Assembly (NCBI GenBank): GCA_030433215.1
Contig: JAUIMC010000002.1
Location: 62,001-126,000 of the forward strand
DNA: 64,000 bases
Source: Alphaproteobacteria bacterium
Lineage (GTDB): Bacteria; Pseudomonadota; Alphaproteobacteria; Caulobacterales; Parvularculaceae
Direction: 5' to 3'
Shown here: positions 23,250 to 31,371 of the stretch, in pieces
Position numbering within the stretch: the stretch's first letter is position 1
How the letters are laid out: every line of letters begins with the position of its first letter
Notes under the pieces: model-generated
Seen by the model: only the letters and a program-made list of their open reading frames with translations
What the model was told of the DNA's origin: nothing
Database searches by the model: none
Position numbers and translations under genes: made by a program

Positions 23250-24095
23250 GTGAAGTTTGCCGGCACCAAGGATTACGTCGCCACCGAGGATCTGAAAGTC
23301 GCGGTCAACGCCGCCGTGGCGCTGGAGCGCCCGCTCCTCGTCAAGGGCGAGCCCGGCACCGGCAAGACCGTGCTCGCGGTGGAGGTCGCCAAGGCCCTCG
23401 GCGCGCCGCTTCTCGAATGGCATATCAAATCGACCACCAAGGCCCATCAGGGGCTTTACGAATATGACGCGGTGGCGCGTCTGCGCGACGGCCAGCTCGG
23501 CGAAGAGCGCGCGCGCGACGTGCGCAACTATATCAAGCGCGGCAAGCTGTGGGAGGCGTTCACGGCGGACGAGCGCCCGGTCCTTCTCATCGACGAAATC
23601 GACAAGGCCGACATAGAATTCCCGAACGATCTCCTGCAGGAGCTCGACCGCATGGAGTTCTATGTCTACGAGACGAACGAAACCGTGACCGCGAAGCAGC
23701 GGCCCATCGTCATCATCACGTCGAACAACGAGAAGGAGCTGCCGGACGCGTTCCTGCGCCGCTGTTTCTTCCACTACATCAAGTTTCCCGACGCCGAGAC
23801 CATGGCCGAGATCGTCGAGGTGCATTTCCCCGGCATCAAGAAGCGCCTTGTCGCGGACGCCATGAAAATCTTTTACGAAATCCGCGAGGCGCCGGGGCTC
23901 AAAAAAAAGCCGTCCACCTCGGAACTCCTCGACTGGTTGAAGCTGTTAATGGCGGAAGACCTGCCGGAGGAAATTCTTTCCGAGCGCGACCCCAGAAAGG
24001 CCATCCCGCCGCTTCATGGCGCGCTTTTGAAGAACGAGCAGGACGTGCATTTGTTCGAAAGGCTGGCTTTTCTCGCCAGGCGCGACGGCGCTTAA
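23250..24095 (+). CDS. MoxR family AAA+ ATPase
   Basis: A 281-residue MoxR-type ATPase, a chaperone-like AAA+ enzyme. Walker A is GEPGTGKT (about 38-45), Walker B LLIDEIDKAD (about 113-122), sensor 1 ITSNNEKEL, Arg finger region LRRCFFHY. The start is GTG 23250. MoxR genes usually precede a VWA-domain partner gene; here the next gene is an alpha/beta hydrolase, so the partner is elsewhere or absent. Confidence 0.92.
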   Translation: MKFAGTKDYVATEDLKVAVNAAVALERPLLVKGEPGTGKTVLAVEVAKALGAPLLEWHIKSTTKAHQGLYEYDAVARLRDGQLGEERARDVRNYIKRGKLWEAFTADERPVLLIDEIDKADIEFPNDLLQELDRMEFYVYETNETVTAKQRPIVIITSNNEKELPDAFLRRCFFHYIKFPDAETMAEIVEVHFPGIKKRLVADAMKIFYEIREAPGLKKKPSTSELLDWLKLLMAEDLPEEILSERDPRKAIPPLHGALLKNEQDVHLFERLAFLARRDGA

Positions 24096-24122
24096 GATGC
24101 GAAAAGGCCGCAAAGGATATTA

Positions 24123-24983
24123 ATGGCGGCGCAAGCGCACCGCATAACTGCCAACGGTCTTCGCCATTATGTGCGCGACAGCGGCGAGAAAAATGCGCCC
24201 GTCGCCATTCTCCTGCACGGCTTTCCGGATTCCTCCGCTATCTGGGACAAGGCTGCGCCCTTTCTTCGCGAGGCGGGGTTTCGCGTCATGGCGCCGGACA
24301 TGCGCGGCTTTGGCGAAACCGACATGGCGCTTCGGGTCGCGGATTATGAAATCCGGAACGGCGCCGTCAAAGACGTCATCGGCGTCATGGACGCGCTCGA
24401 CATCAAGATCGCGCATATCGCCGGGCATGATTTCGGCGCGCCCGTCGCCTGGGCCCTCGCCGCGCAGCATCCCGACCGTTTCAGGACGCTGACCGCGATC
24501 TCTGTCGGTCATTCGCGCGCTTATCTCAAAGCCGGCTGGGAGCAGAAACGGCGCGGCGCCTATATTCTCTTTCATCTGCTGACCGGCATTTGCGAGCGCG
24601 CCTACAGGGCGCGCGACTGGGCGCTGTTGCGCCGCCACTGGGCGGCCCATGGCGACATCGAAGAGACCATTCGCCTGCTCGCGCGGCCGGGGCGCCTCAC
24701 CGCCGGGCTCAACTGGTATCGCGCGAATGTTCCCCTCGCCCGTCTCCTGCGGGCGCCGCCGCCGGGCAGTCTCGGCGAGGAGACCGTGCGCATCCCCACG
24801 CTCGGGCTGTGGAGCGACGGCGAGATCTATCTCACGGAAGCGCAGATGACGGGCTCATCGGATTATGTGGACGCGCCCTGGGCCTATAAACAGATCAAGG
24901 GCGCAAGCCACTGGATCCCCTATGACGCGCCGGAAGCGCTGGCGCACGCCATGATTTCGCACTGGCGAGAGAACGCCGCCTGA
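24123..24983 (+). CDS. Alpha/beta hydrolase, epoxide hydrolase-like
   Basis: A 286-residue alpha/beta-fold hydrolase. The oxyanion-hole motif is HGFPDSSAIWDK (about 35-46); the nucleophile elbow GHDFGAPVAW carries Asp (about residue 102) rather than Ser, as in epoxide hydrolases and haloalkane dehalogenases; the C-terminal His is in GASHWIPYDAPE. HGFPD-x-x-x-xW and GHDFG favour epoxide hydrolase. It follows the MoxR gene by 27 bp and is probably in the same transcript. Confidence 0.9.
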   Translation: MAAQAHRITANGLRHYVRDSGEKNAPVAILLHGFPDSSAIWDKAAPFLREAGFRVMAPDMRGFGETDMALRVADYEIRNGAVKDVIGVMDALDIKIAHIAGHDFGAPVAWALAAQHPDRFRTLTAISVGHSRAYLKAGWEQKRRGAYILFHLLTGICERAYRARDWALLRRHWAAHGDIEETIRLLARPGRLTAGLNWYRANVPLARLLRAPPPGSLGEETVRIPTLGLWSDGEIYLTEAQMTGSSDYVDAPWAYKQIKGASHWIPYDAPEALAHAMISHWRENAA

Positions 24984-25103
24984 GCCGCGCCGGAGCCCCG
25001 CCAGAGCCCAGTCAGAGCGCTGTCTGAGTTGCGCGGCCTTTCCTCCCCTCCAAAAAATCCCTAAGCTTTCTAGGCACTGTTTTGCGTAGAGGGGTCCCGG
25101 GGC

Positions 25104-26081
25104 ATGGAAGCGATTTTCGGCATATTGCCGATCCTTTTGTTACTGCTGTTCTTTTTTTCGCGCAGCCTCGCCAACAAGCAGCGCCATGCGGAACTTGTCA
25201 GCAAGTTCTCGAAAATCCAGAAAAAGCGCAAAAGCCGCATCATCGCCATCGTCCACCGGCAGGAGCCCATGGGCATCCTCGGCATTCCGATGCTGCGTTA
25301 TATCGACCTCAACGACGCTGAAGACGTGCTCGACGCGATCCGCAACACGCCGCCGAACAAGCCGCTCGAATTCATCCTGCACACCCCGGGCGGGCTCGTT
25401 TTGCCCGCCGTGCAGATCGCGCGCGCCATCAAGGCCCATCCCGGCAAGAAGACCGTCTTCGTGCCCCATTACGCCATGTCGGGCGGCACGCTGATCGCGC
25501 TCGCCGCCGACGAGATCGTGTTGAGTCAGCATGCGGTGTTAGGCCCCATCGATCCGCAGATCGGCGGGCTTCCCGCCGCCTCCGTTGTGCGCGTCGCCAA
25601 GGAAAAGCCTATTCAGCATACGGAAGACTATACGCTGGTGCTCGCCGATGTGGGCGCCATGGCGATCACCCAGCTTCAAAAAGTCGCCCGCGAGCTGCTG
25701 TCCGGCACGGTCTCGGAAAACGCCGCGGTCGCGGTCTCCGAACAATTGTCGTCGGGGCGCTGGACGCATGACTATCCCATCGGTTTTTCCGAGGCCAAGG
25801 AAATCGGCCTCAATGTCTCCAACGACATGCCCCGGGAGATCATGGAAATGATGGCGCTGTTCCCGGACACCCTGAACCGCAACAAGAGCGTCAAATATGT
25901 CGAGGAGCAGCATGCGCCGGACGGCGAAGCCGCATCGGGCCACCGCGTGACGCTCACCGGCTATCAACCCCAGCCCGGTTCGCGCAGCTACAGCTACGGG
26001 CCGTGGAATCCGAAAGAGCTGAGAGGCCCCGAGGCGCGCGAGAACAAGCGCAAGCCCTTCTGGCGGCGCGGCGACGAATAG
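25104..26081 (+). CDS. Membrane-anchored ClpP/crotonase-fold serine protease (SDH family)
   Basis: A 325-residue protein with an N-terminal membrane segment (FGILPILLLLLFFFSRSLA) and a ClpP-like domain of the serine dehydrogenase proteinase type. Seen are FILHTPGGLVLPAVQIARAI (the glycine-rich oxyanion region) and the probable nucleophile Ser in HYAMSGGTLIALAADEIVL, followed by GPIDPQIGGLPA. The tail is Pro/Arg-rich. Family members are thought to degrade membrane or cytosolic proteins; the substrate is unknown. It is a single gene with its own upstream gap (24984-25103). Confidence 0.88.
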   Translation: MEAIFGILPILLLLLFFFSRSLANKQRHAELVSKFSKIQKKRKSRIIAIVHRQEPMGILGIPMLRYIDLNDAEDVLDAIRNTPPNKPLEFILHTPGGLVLPAVQIARAIKAHPGKKTVFVPHYAMSGGTLIALAADEIVLSQHAVLGPIDPQIGGLPAASVVRVAKEKPIQHTEDYTLVLADVGAMAITQLQKVARELLSGTVSENAAVAVSEQLSSGRWTHDYPIGFSEAKEIGLNVSNDMPREIMEMMALFPDTLNRNKSVKYVEEQHAPDGEAASGHRVTLTGYQPQPGSRSYSYGPWNPKELRGPEARENKRKPFWRRGDE

Positions 26082-26102
26082 GCTTCGTCCTTCAACACCG
26101 GT

Positions 26103-27476
26103 TCAATACAAAAACTCCGCCTCTTCCGGCACGCGGGAGAAGGCGATCTTCGCGCCGAGATAGTTGAGCGCGAGGCCCGACTGGCTGGCCAGCGAGATAT
26201 AGCGCTTCGCCTCTCCTGAAGAGGCGCCGAGGCGGCGGAACTTGGCGTCGAGATCGGCGTTGACAGCGTCCACCGCCTTCCACAGATCGGCGCGGCGGCT
26301 GTCGGTTTGCGCATGCGCCGGCTCGGCGAAAAGATCGAGCTGGTCGAGCGCGGTCTCGCCGGGCTTGGAAAGCCCGTGCAGATAAACGGTCACCCCGCCG
26401 ATGCGCGGCATCGGCCCTTCCCGGCGCTGGCGCGTCAGAAATACCTCCCACATCTCGTCGAGAGTCTTGAGGAAGAGAAAACTGTCCTGGGAATGGGAAA
26501 AGCGCCGCGCCGTCTCCCAGCCGCCTTCGGGCCGAAGGCGCGCCGAGAAGCTCAAGGAACTCGCAAAAAGCCCGTAATGGCGCAGGCGCGAGGCGGCTTT
26601 CAGCAAGAGCGCGCGGGCGACGATGCGCGCTTTGTCCGGCGTTTCGTGTTCGCGGGTCAGAACCCGGCTGTGGCCGATCATGGATTTCTTGGTGGGCTCT
26701 TCGACGGTCTCAAACCCGTGCAGCCCGTACCAGAAGCGCTCGCCCATCACCGAGCCCCAGATCGCCCGCGCCTGTTTCGGCTGCAAATTCCAGAGCTTCA
26801 GGAAATTATCGACGCCGGCTTTCTCGAGACGCTTGGCGACGCCCGCCCCGACGCCCGGAATGTCCGTAAGCGTCATATCCGCGAGCTTGTGGGGGAGATC
26901 CTTCGCCTCGATGACCGTGAGGCCGTCGGGCTTCACCCGCTCTGCGGCGAGCTTGGCGAGAAGCCGGCTCGGCGCCAGCCCCACCGAGGCCCGCAAGGCG
27001 GGACCCACATTCTCGGCGATGCCCTGTTTGACGCGCCGCGCGGTCGCGACGGCGCGGGCGGGATCGTGCTCCGAGCGCGACAGCCGGAACGCCGCCTCGT
27101 CGATGGAATAGACCTTCTCCAGCGGAATATGCCGCTCGATCTCTTTCATCAGCAGCTTGTGCACGGCCACATAGCGGTCGTGACGCGCCGGCATGACGGC
27201 GATGTCCGGACACATCTCGCGCGCGTCGCGCACCCGCGTGCCGCGCTTGATCCCGTAGGGCCGCGCCTCGTAGCTCGCGGCGATGGCGCTCGTATATTCG
27301 GAATTGAGCGGCGTGACGATCACCGGCCGCCCCATGAGCTCGGGATGGTCGTGCTGCTCGACGCTGGCGAAATAGGCGTTGAAGTCGAGAAACAGATAAG
27401 CGAGCGGCCGGTCTGCGCCGGACGCGGCGAGGTCGTCAGGGCTCGATTTTCCGGGGGCTGGGGCGGCGGACGGCAT
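26103..27476 (-). CDS. Y-family DNA polymerase (translesion), LexA-boxed
   Basis: A 457-residue translesion polymerase. Catalytic residues are Asp31 in FLDFNAYFASVEQ and Asp126-Glu127 in YSIDEAAF, and a helix-hairpin-helix is seen at LTDIPGVGAGVAKRLEKAGV. The usual DxD of motif I is D-F-N here. It lacks the extra tail features of ImuB. A perfect LexA box starts 3 nt upstream of ATG 27476, so there is no room for a normal ribosome site; the message is either leaderless or starts further downstream. A second Y-family polymerase gene lies at 57395. Confidence 0.9.
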   Translation of the reverse strand: MPSAAPAPGKSSPDDLAASGADRPLAYLFLDFNAYFASVEQHDHPELMGRPVIVTPLNSEYTSAIAASYEARPYGIKRGTRVRDAREMCPDIAVMPARHDRYVAVHKLLMKEIERHIPLEKVYSIDEAAFRLSRSEHDPARAVATARRVKQGIAENVGPALRASVGLAPSRLLAKLAAERVKPDGLTVIEAKDLPHKLADMTLTDIPGVGAGVAKRLEKAGVDNFLKLWNLQPKQARAIWGSVMGERFWYGLHGFETVEEPTKKSMIGHSRVLTREHETPDKARIVARALLLKAASRLRHYGLFASSLSFSARLRPEGGWETARRFSHSQDSFLFLKTLDEMWEVFLTRQRREGPMPRIGGVTVYLHGLSKPGETALDQLDLFAEPAHAQTDSRRADLWKAVDAVNADLDAKFRRLGASSGEAKRYISLASQSGLALNYLGAKIAFSRVPEEAEFLY

Positions 27477-27478
27477 GA

Positions 27479-27493
27479 GAACAAATATAGAAC
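27479..27493 (-). promoter_or_regulatory. LexA box at the start of the Y-family polymerase gene
   Basis: The minus strand reads GTTC, TATATTT, GTTC: a perfect match to the alphaproteobacterial SOS box GTTC-N7-GTTC. It is separated from the ATG by only two bases. lexA itself (47273) has the same box. Confidence 0.85.
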
Positions 27494-27549
27494 ATTCGTT
27501 CCCGCCTGTCCATCGCCTTAAGCCGGGCGGATGTCCCCGCGGCTCCCGC

Positions 27550-28377
27550 CTATTGCAGGCCGCGGGCTGCGATCTCGATCCGTGAGGCGGCGCCGTAAAG
27601 CGTCGAGGCTTTGCCCTCGGTCGTCTCGTCGGTGAGGCTGTTATAGGAGGACAGCGCCAGTTCGAGCTGCTCATGGGCGAGCGCCACGGCGTCGGATTCA
27701 TTGACGTCGCTGGTGTCGATGCCGGAGAGGATCTCCCGCGAGGCGATCATGAAGCCGTAGGCGTCCTGATATTCATGGGCGTTAGTGATGGTTCCGTCGT
27801 CCTCGACGCCGATGTCGAACTCGTCGGCGGCGGTGCGCACGATCTGCGAGACCGCGAGCAATTGCTCCGCGACGCTGGCGTCCGGCGTGTTGGCCCGGAT
27901 CGCCTCAACCGTCTGGCTGTAGGGCTCTTCGACATCCTCGCCCGCTTCAGCCGCCGCCGCGAGCGTGTTCAGCTCTTCGGCGAAACCGCCAAGCCCGCGC
28001 GCATCGAAAGCCGGGCGCAGGGAGGCGTAAAGCTCGCTCTCGGGATGCTTCACATGCATCATCGCCATGTCGCGGGCGTCGGCCTGGTAAAGCTCCACAA
28101 AGGCGATGAGATGGCCGCGCACGAGCCCGAGGAGGTGCATATAGGCGACGTCGCTCGACGCGGGGTCGGCCGCAGTGGCGCCTTCTCCCTCGCCCTCGCC
28201 TTCACCCTCGCTGGCGCCTTCGCCTTCTCCCTCGCCGGTCGAAACGGGGCTGGAGAGATCGGATTCGCCTTCCGCGCCCTCTCCCGCCTCGCCCTCGCCG
28301 CCGCAGCCGGTCAGCGCCAAAGCGCTCGCCGCCGCCAGGGTGGAAAGGCCGGTCATCAGTTTCACGCGCCGCGTCAT
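27550..28377 (-). CDS. Lipoprotein, possibly iron-linked, unknown function
   Basis: A 275-residue lipoprotein (signal MTRRVKLMTGLSTLAAASALALTGC) with a low-complexity Gly/Glu/Ser linker (about 25-70, GEGEGEG repeats) and an all-helical domain. The domain has HLLGLVRGHLIAFVELYQ and VKHPESELY, motifs with His and Glu spaced like a metal site. ATG 28377 follows GGAGGAG. It is divergent from the PKHD hydroxylase gene with a Fur-like site between. An iron-uptake role (compare EfeO/imelysin-type periplasmic proteins) is inference only. Confidence 0.75.
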   Translation of the reverse strand: MTRRVKLMTGLSTLAAASALALTGCGGEGEAGEGAEGESDLSSPVSTGEGEGEGASEGEGEGEGEGATAADPASSDVAYMHLLGLVRGHLIAFVELYQADARDMAMMHVKHPESELYASLRPAFDARGLGGFAEELNTLAAAAEAGEDVEEPYSQTVEAIRANTPDASVAEQLLAVSQIVRTAADEFDIGVEDDGTITNAHEYQDAYGFMIASREILSGIDTSDVNESDAVALAHEQLELALSSYNSLTDETTEGKASTLYGAASRIEIAARGLQ

Positions 28378-28424
28378 CTTGCTCCTCCGCTTGTCTTCCC
28401 GGCATGATAATGGGTCGCAGCCTT

Positions 28425-28443
28425 GATGCAAATGATTATTAAT
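28425..28443. promoter_or_regulatory. Fur-like site in the divergent promoter
   Basis: GATGCAAATGATTATTAAT resembles the Fur consensus (about 11 of 19 positions by eye) and is the only AT-rich stretch between the divergent lipoprotein (start 28377) and hydroxylase (start 28454) genes. piuC-type genes are known Fur targets, which supports the reading. The match is moderate. Confidence 0.45.
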
Positions 28444-28453
28444 AGAGACTCAC

Positions 28454-29119
28454 ATGCTCCTGCATATTGACGACGTCTTCCGCAAGGATGACTGCCGCGC
28501 CATGCTCCAGGCCCTCGACGATCCGGACTTGTGGCGCGACGGCAAGGCGACCGCCCAGGGCGAGGCCCGGGCGGTGAAAGAGAACCGTCAGGCCGTCCCG
28601 ACCGCGCCGGCGGTCAAAGGGGTCCTGTCGAAAGTCGAAGCCGCTCTCGCCGCGCATCCGGTTTTCGCGGCGGCGGCCCAGCCCGCCTCTTTCGTGCGCC
28701 TGACCGTCAATAGCTATGGCGAAGGCATGGCCTATGGCGATCATGTGGACGCGCCCTACATCAATGGATCGCGCACCGACCTTTCCTTCACGGTCTTTCT
28801 GAGCGAGCCGGACGAGTATGAAGGCGGCGCCCTCGTCATCGACAATGCCGGCCATGAAGACGCCATTCGGGGCGGCGCGGGCAGCGTCGTGCTCTATCCG
28901 TCATCCTCCGTGCACAGAGTGGAAGCGGTGACGTCCGGCGCCCGGGTCGCCTGCATCGGCTGGGTGAGAAGCCGCATCCGCGCGCCGCAGCACCGCGCGC
29001 TGCTCTTCGAGCTCGAAACCGCCCTCGCGGACCTGAAGGCCGCGGGGACGCCGCCGCTGGCGGTCTATAACCGGCTCCTCAATCTCCGGAACAATCTCCT
29101 GCGGACCTTCGGCGAGTAA
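28454..29119 (+). CDS. PKHD-type Fe(II)/2-oxoglutarate hydroxylase (PiuC-like)
   Basis: A 221-residue dioxygenase of the PiuC/YbiX family. The facial triad is H97-x-D99 (YGDHVDAPYI) and H154 (SSVHRVEAV), with R164 (GARVACIGW) for 2-oxoglutarate; MLLHIDDVF at the N-terminus is typical. piuC genes normally accompany TonB siderophore receptors and are iron-repressed; here the neighbour is a lipoprotein instead. The Fur-like site lies 11-29 bp upstream of the ATG. The natural substrate of the family is not established. Confidence 0.92.
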   Translation: MLLHIDDVFRKDDCRAMLQALDDPDLWRDGKATAQGEARAVKENRQAVPTAPAVKGVLSKVEAALAAHPVFAAAAQPASFVRLTVNSYGEGMAYGDHVDAPYINGSRTDLSFTVFLSEPDEYEGGALVIDNAGHEDAIRGGAGSVVLYPSSSVHRVEAVTSGARVACIGWVRSRIRAPQHRALLFELETALADLKAAGTPPLAVYNRLLNLRNNLLRTFGE

Positions 29120-29186
29120 GCCCCAAAGCAAATCATTGCGGAGCCTTACGGCCCATGAGATAATGGGGCGGTCACAGGAGCTCCGT

Positions 29187-29432
29187 ATGGGAAGCAAGGT
29201 CAAAACGCATAAACCGGGGGACAGGCCCGGCAAGATCCTTCTTGTCGTCGGGATCGCGCTGACGCTGTTCAGTTTCTCCGCGGCGTTTCTCACGATCACC
29301 CATGGGCCCGAGTTCCACGGCTTGCTGAAAGCCGGGATGGGGTTGCTTGGCGTCTATGCGCTTGTGGGCGCGGCGACCGCGCTCATCCTCGGCGTCCGGC
29401 GCGGCAAGAAGTACGGCCGGCCCAAGGCCTAG
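29187..29432 (+). CDS. Small membrane protein, unknown function
   Basis: An 81-residue product with two hydrophobic segments (ILLVVGIALTLFSFSAAFLTI and AGMGLLGVYALVGAATALILG) and basic ends. ATG 29187 is chosen because AGGAG lies 6-10 nt upstream; the frame is open to 29136. Function unknown. Adjacent to, and possibly co-transcribed with, the hydroxylase gene. Confidence 0.65.
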   Translation: MGSKVKTHKPGDRPGKILLVVGIALTLFSFSAAFLTITHGPEFHGLLKAGMGLLGVYALVGAATALILGVRRGKKYGRPKA

Positions 29433-29507
29433 CCTTGCGCCGCCGGCGCAGTCAGCCGGCCGGAGCGCAAGACGCCCCGGCCCTCGGCTGGATTTCCGGT
29501 TTGGCTT

Positions 29508-30350
29508 TTAGAACCAGTAGCTCTTGTTGAGGCGCTGCATGAACAGCGGCGTCGAGGACGGCGTCATGTCGACAGTCCAGTCAACCCTCTGGCCCAGCGC
29601 GGCGTCATAGGAGGTGATCTCGATCGCGTAGCCCTGCGCTTCGACGCGCACCCAGAGCTTGCCGTTGTTCGAACGCGCCGGCACGCCTGCGTGAATCACC
29701 AGCGAGTTGCCCTGCTGGCTCAAAGAGCCGCCGGCGGTGCGGAACAGGTTGAAGGTCTCGCCCGTATCCTGATTGTGCAGCCGGCCGCGCAGCGAGCCTT
29801 TGCGGATCATGGTGTCCACATTGTCCGGAAGCCCGTTCGGAAAATTGACCGTCAGATGCACGTCGTATTTGGCGGCTCTGTTTTGGACCTGAACATATTG
29901 GGCCGGCGTGTAGCTCGCCCGGTAAACCCGTGCGCCTTCGACGGAGACTTCCTGCGAGGGCGCCTCGAGGCCCGGCAGCGTGTCGTTGATCGCTTCAAGA
30001 CCGCCGGCGAGATTGGACGGCACCGCCGTCATCATCACGGCGAGCAGGCCGAAGCCTTGCGCGAAGGCACCTTGCCGCGTGATCGGCTGAAAATAGAAAA
30101 TCGAGCCGGCGCCGAGCAGCGTCAGGCCGATCACGACCATCCACAACGGCACTGCGCCGAAGCCGAGTATGGCGCCGAGCTGCACAACCCACTGGTTGAT
30201 TGTGAAAAGCGCGGACGCTTCGCCCGACTGCTGATAGTCGGTCACGAGCGCGGAAATGATGCCGGCGGACCCCGCCAGCGCCAGCCCCGCCATGTCTACG
30301 ATTGAATAGTCGCCGGGCGCTTTAACGCCGCGCTTGACTCCATATGCCAT
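29508..30350 (-). CDS. Predicted membrane protein, unknown function
   Basis: A 280-residue product with three to four hydrophobic segments in its first half (VDMAGLALAGSAGIISALV, LGAILGFGAVPLWMVVIGLTLLGAGSIFYF, GFGLLAVMMTAV) and a soluble, beta-rich second half (about 135-280, with RVYRASYTPAQYVQVQNRAAKYDVHL). The topology suggests an inner-membrane anchor with an extracytoplasmic domain. No family was recognised. It is divergent from no close gene; the upstream gap 30351-30435 separates it from the phosphatase stop. Confidence 0.75.
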   Translation of the reverse strand: MAYGVKRGVKAPGDYSIVDMAGLALAGSAGIISALVTDYQQSGEASALFTINQWVVQLGAILGFGAVPLWMVVIGLTLLGAGSIFYFQPITRQGAFAQGFGLLAVMMTAVPSNLAGGLEAINDTLPGLEAPSQEVSVEGARVYRASYTPAQYVQVQNRAAKYDVHLTVNFPNGLPDNVDTMIRKGSLRGRLHNQDTGETFNLFRTAGGSLSQQGNSLVIHAGVPARSNNGKLWVRVEAQGYAIEITSYDAALGQRVDWTVDMTPSSTPLFMQRLNKSYWF

Positions 30351-30435
30351 GGAAAAACTCCCTCACCTAACCCCTCGGTGCGGGGGATTTAACCACAAAA
30401 ATGCGAAAGGTTTAAGGCGGTTTCTCGACAAGCCC

Positions 30436-31176
30436 TTAAACGCCGTTCTCCCGGCGGGGCCGAAGGCCGCCGAAATCCACGTCGAAGAGATGTTCGAGAC
30501 TGGAGCGGGAAAGGCCTTTCTTTACAAAGTCATAGGCCGTGACATTCAGCGCCTTCAGGGCGATCCGCTCGATTTGCAGGCCCTCGCCGTTTTCGGCGGG
30601 CGTGACGTCCACATCAAGGATATTGAGGCAGGCAAGATCCTGTTCGAAGGCGGCGATGGTGGAAAGCCCGCCGCCGCAGGCCCAGCCGAGCGCGATGCGG
30701 TTGACGCCCTCATGGGCGACGACCAGCGCCGAGCGCCATTCCTTTTCGAGGATCAGCTCGTGCAGCGCCGCAACGATGCGGTCCTGCGCGCCCTGAAAGG
30801 TCTCGCCGTCAGGCAGGAAAGACGCGCCGGGCGTGTCCGCGTCGTCGAAGCTGTAGGCGAGCCGCGCCGCCAGTTCTTCGCGGGTCGTCGCCTTGATCCA
30901 GCCGCTCTTGATTTCCTCAAGCCCCTCATGGGCGATGAGCGCCGGCGGCGCGTCATTGCCGGCCAGCACGATTTCCGCCGTCTGCCGGGTGCGCGGCAGG
31001 CCGGAATAGACGGCGATGTCGAACTGCGCGTGTTTCAGGGCGTCGCCGGCGGCTTCGGCCTGCGCGCGGCCTTCGTCGGTCAGCGGCACCTGCCGCGGAT
31101 CGGTCAGATCCGGGGCGAAATAGTCCACATGCCCGTGCCGCATTAGGTAAATGCGCCGTCTGCCCGCGCCTTTCAT
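30436..31176 (-). CDS. Histidine phosphatase family protein
   Basis: A 246-residue phosphatase of the phosphoglycerate-mutase-like superfamily. The catalytic RHG is in IYLMRHGHVDYF; the second Arg is in YSGLPRTRQTAEIVL and the second His in VVAHEGVNRIALGW. The insertion of about 45 residues around SGWIKATTREELAARLAYSFDD is within the family range. ATG 31176 gives the usual start just before the first strand; an ATG at 31215 would add 13 residues. Substrate unknown. Confidence 0.88.
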   Translation of the reverse strand: MKGAGRRRIYLMRHGHVDYFAPDLTDPRQVPLTDEGRAQAEAAGDALKHAQFDIAVYSGLPRTRQTAEIVLAGNDAPPALIAHEGLEEIKSGWIKATTREELAARLAYSFDDADTPGASFLPDGETFQGAQDRIVAALHELILEKEWRSALVVAHEGVNRIALGWACGGGLSTIAAFEQDLACLNILDVDVTPAENGEGLQIERIALKALNVTAYDFVKKGLSRSSLEHLFDVDFGGLRPRRENGV

Positions 31177-31371
31177 GACTACCGCCTTTCGCCCTTTTTC
31201 CGATGCTGGCGGCATAGCGAAAAGACGGCCCCCGCGCCAGCAGGCCCTTCAGCAGCGATAAAAAATGCCCGTCAAGCGCTCGCATCCGATGAAAACGGAT
31301 GATAAGCTTCAGGTTCTTGGGGGGCGTGGGGCCCATAAGGGCCGGAACGTGTCGAGGGGTGTTCACGGGCG

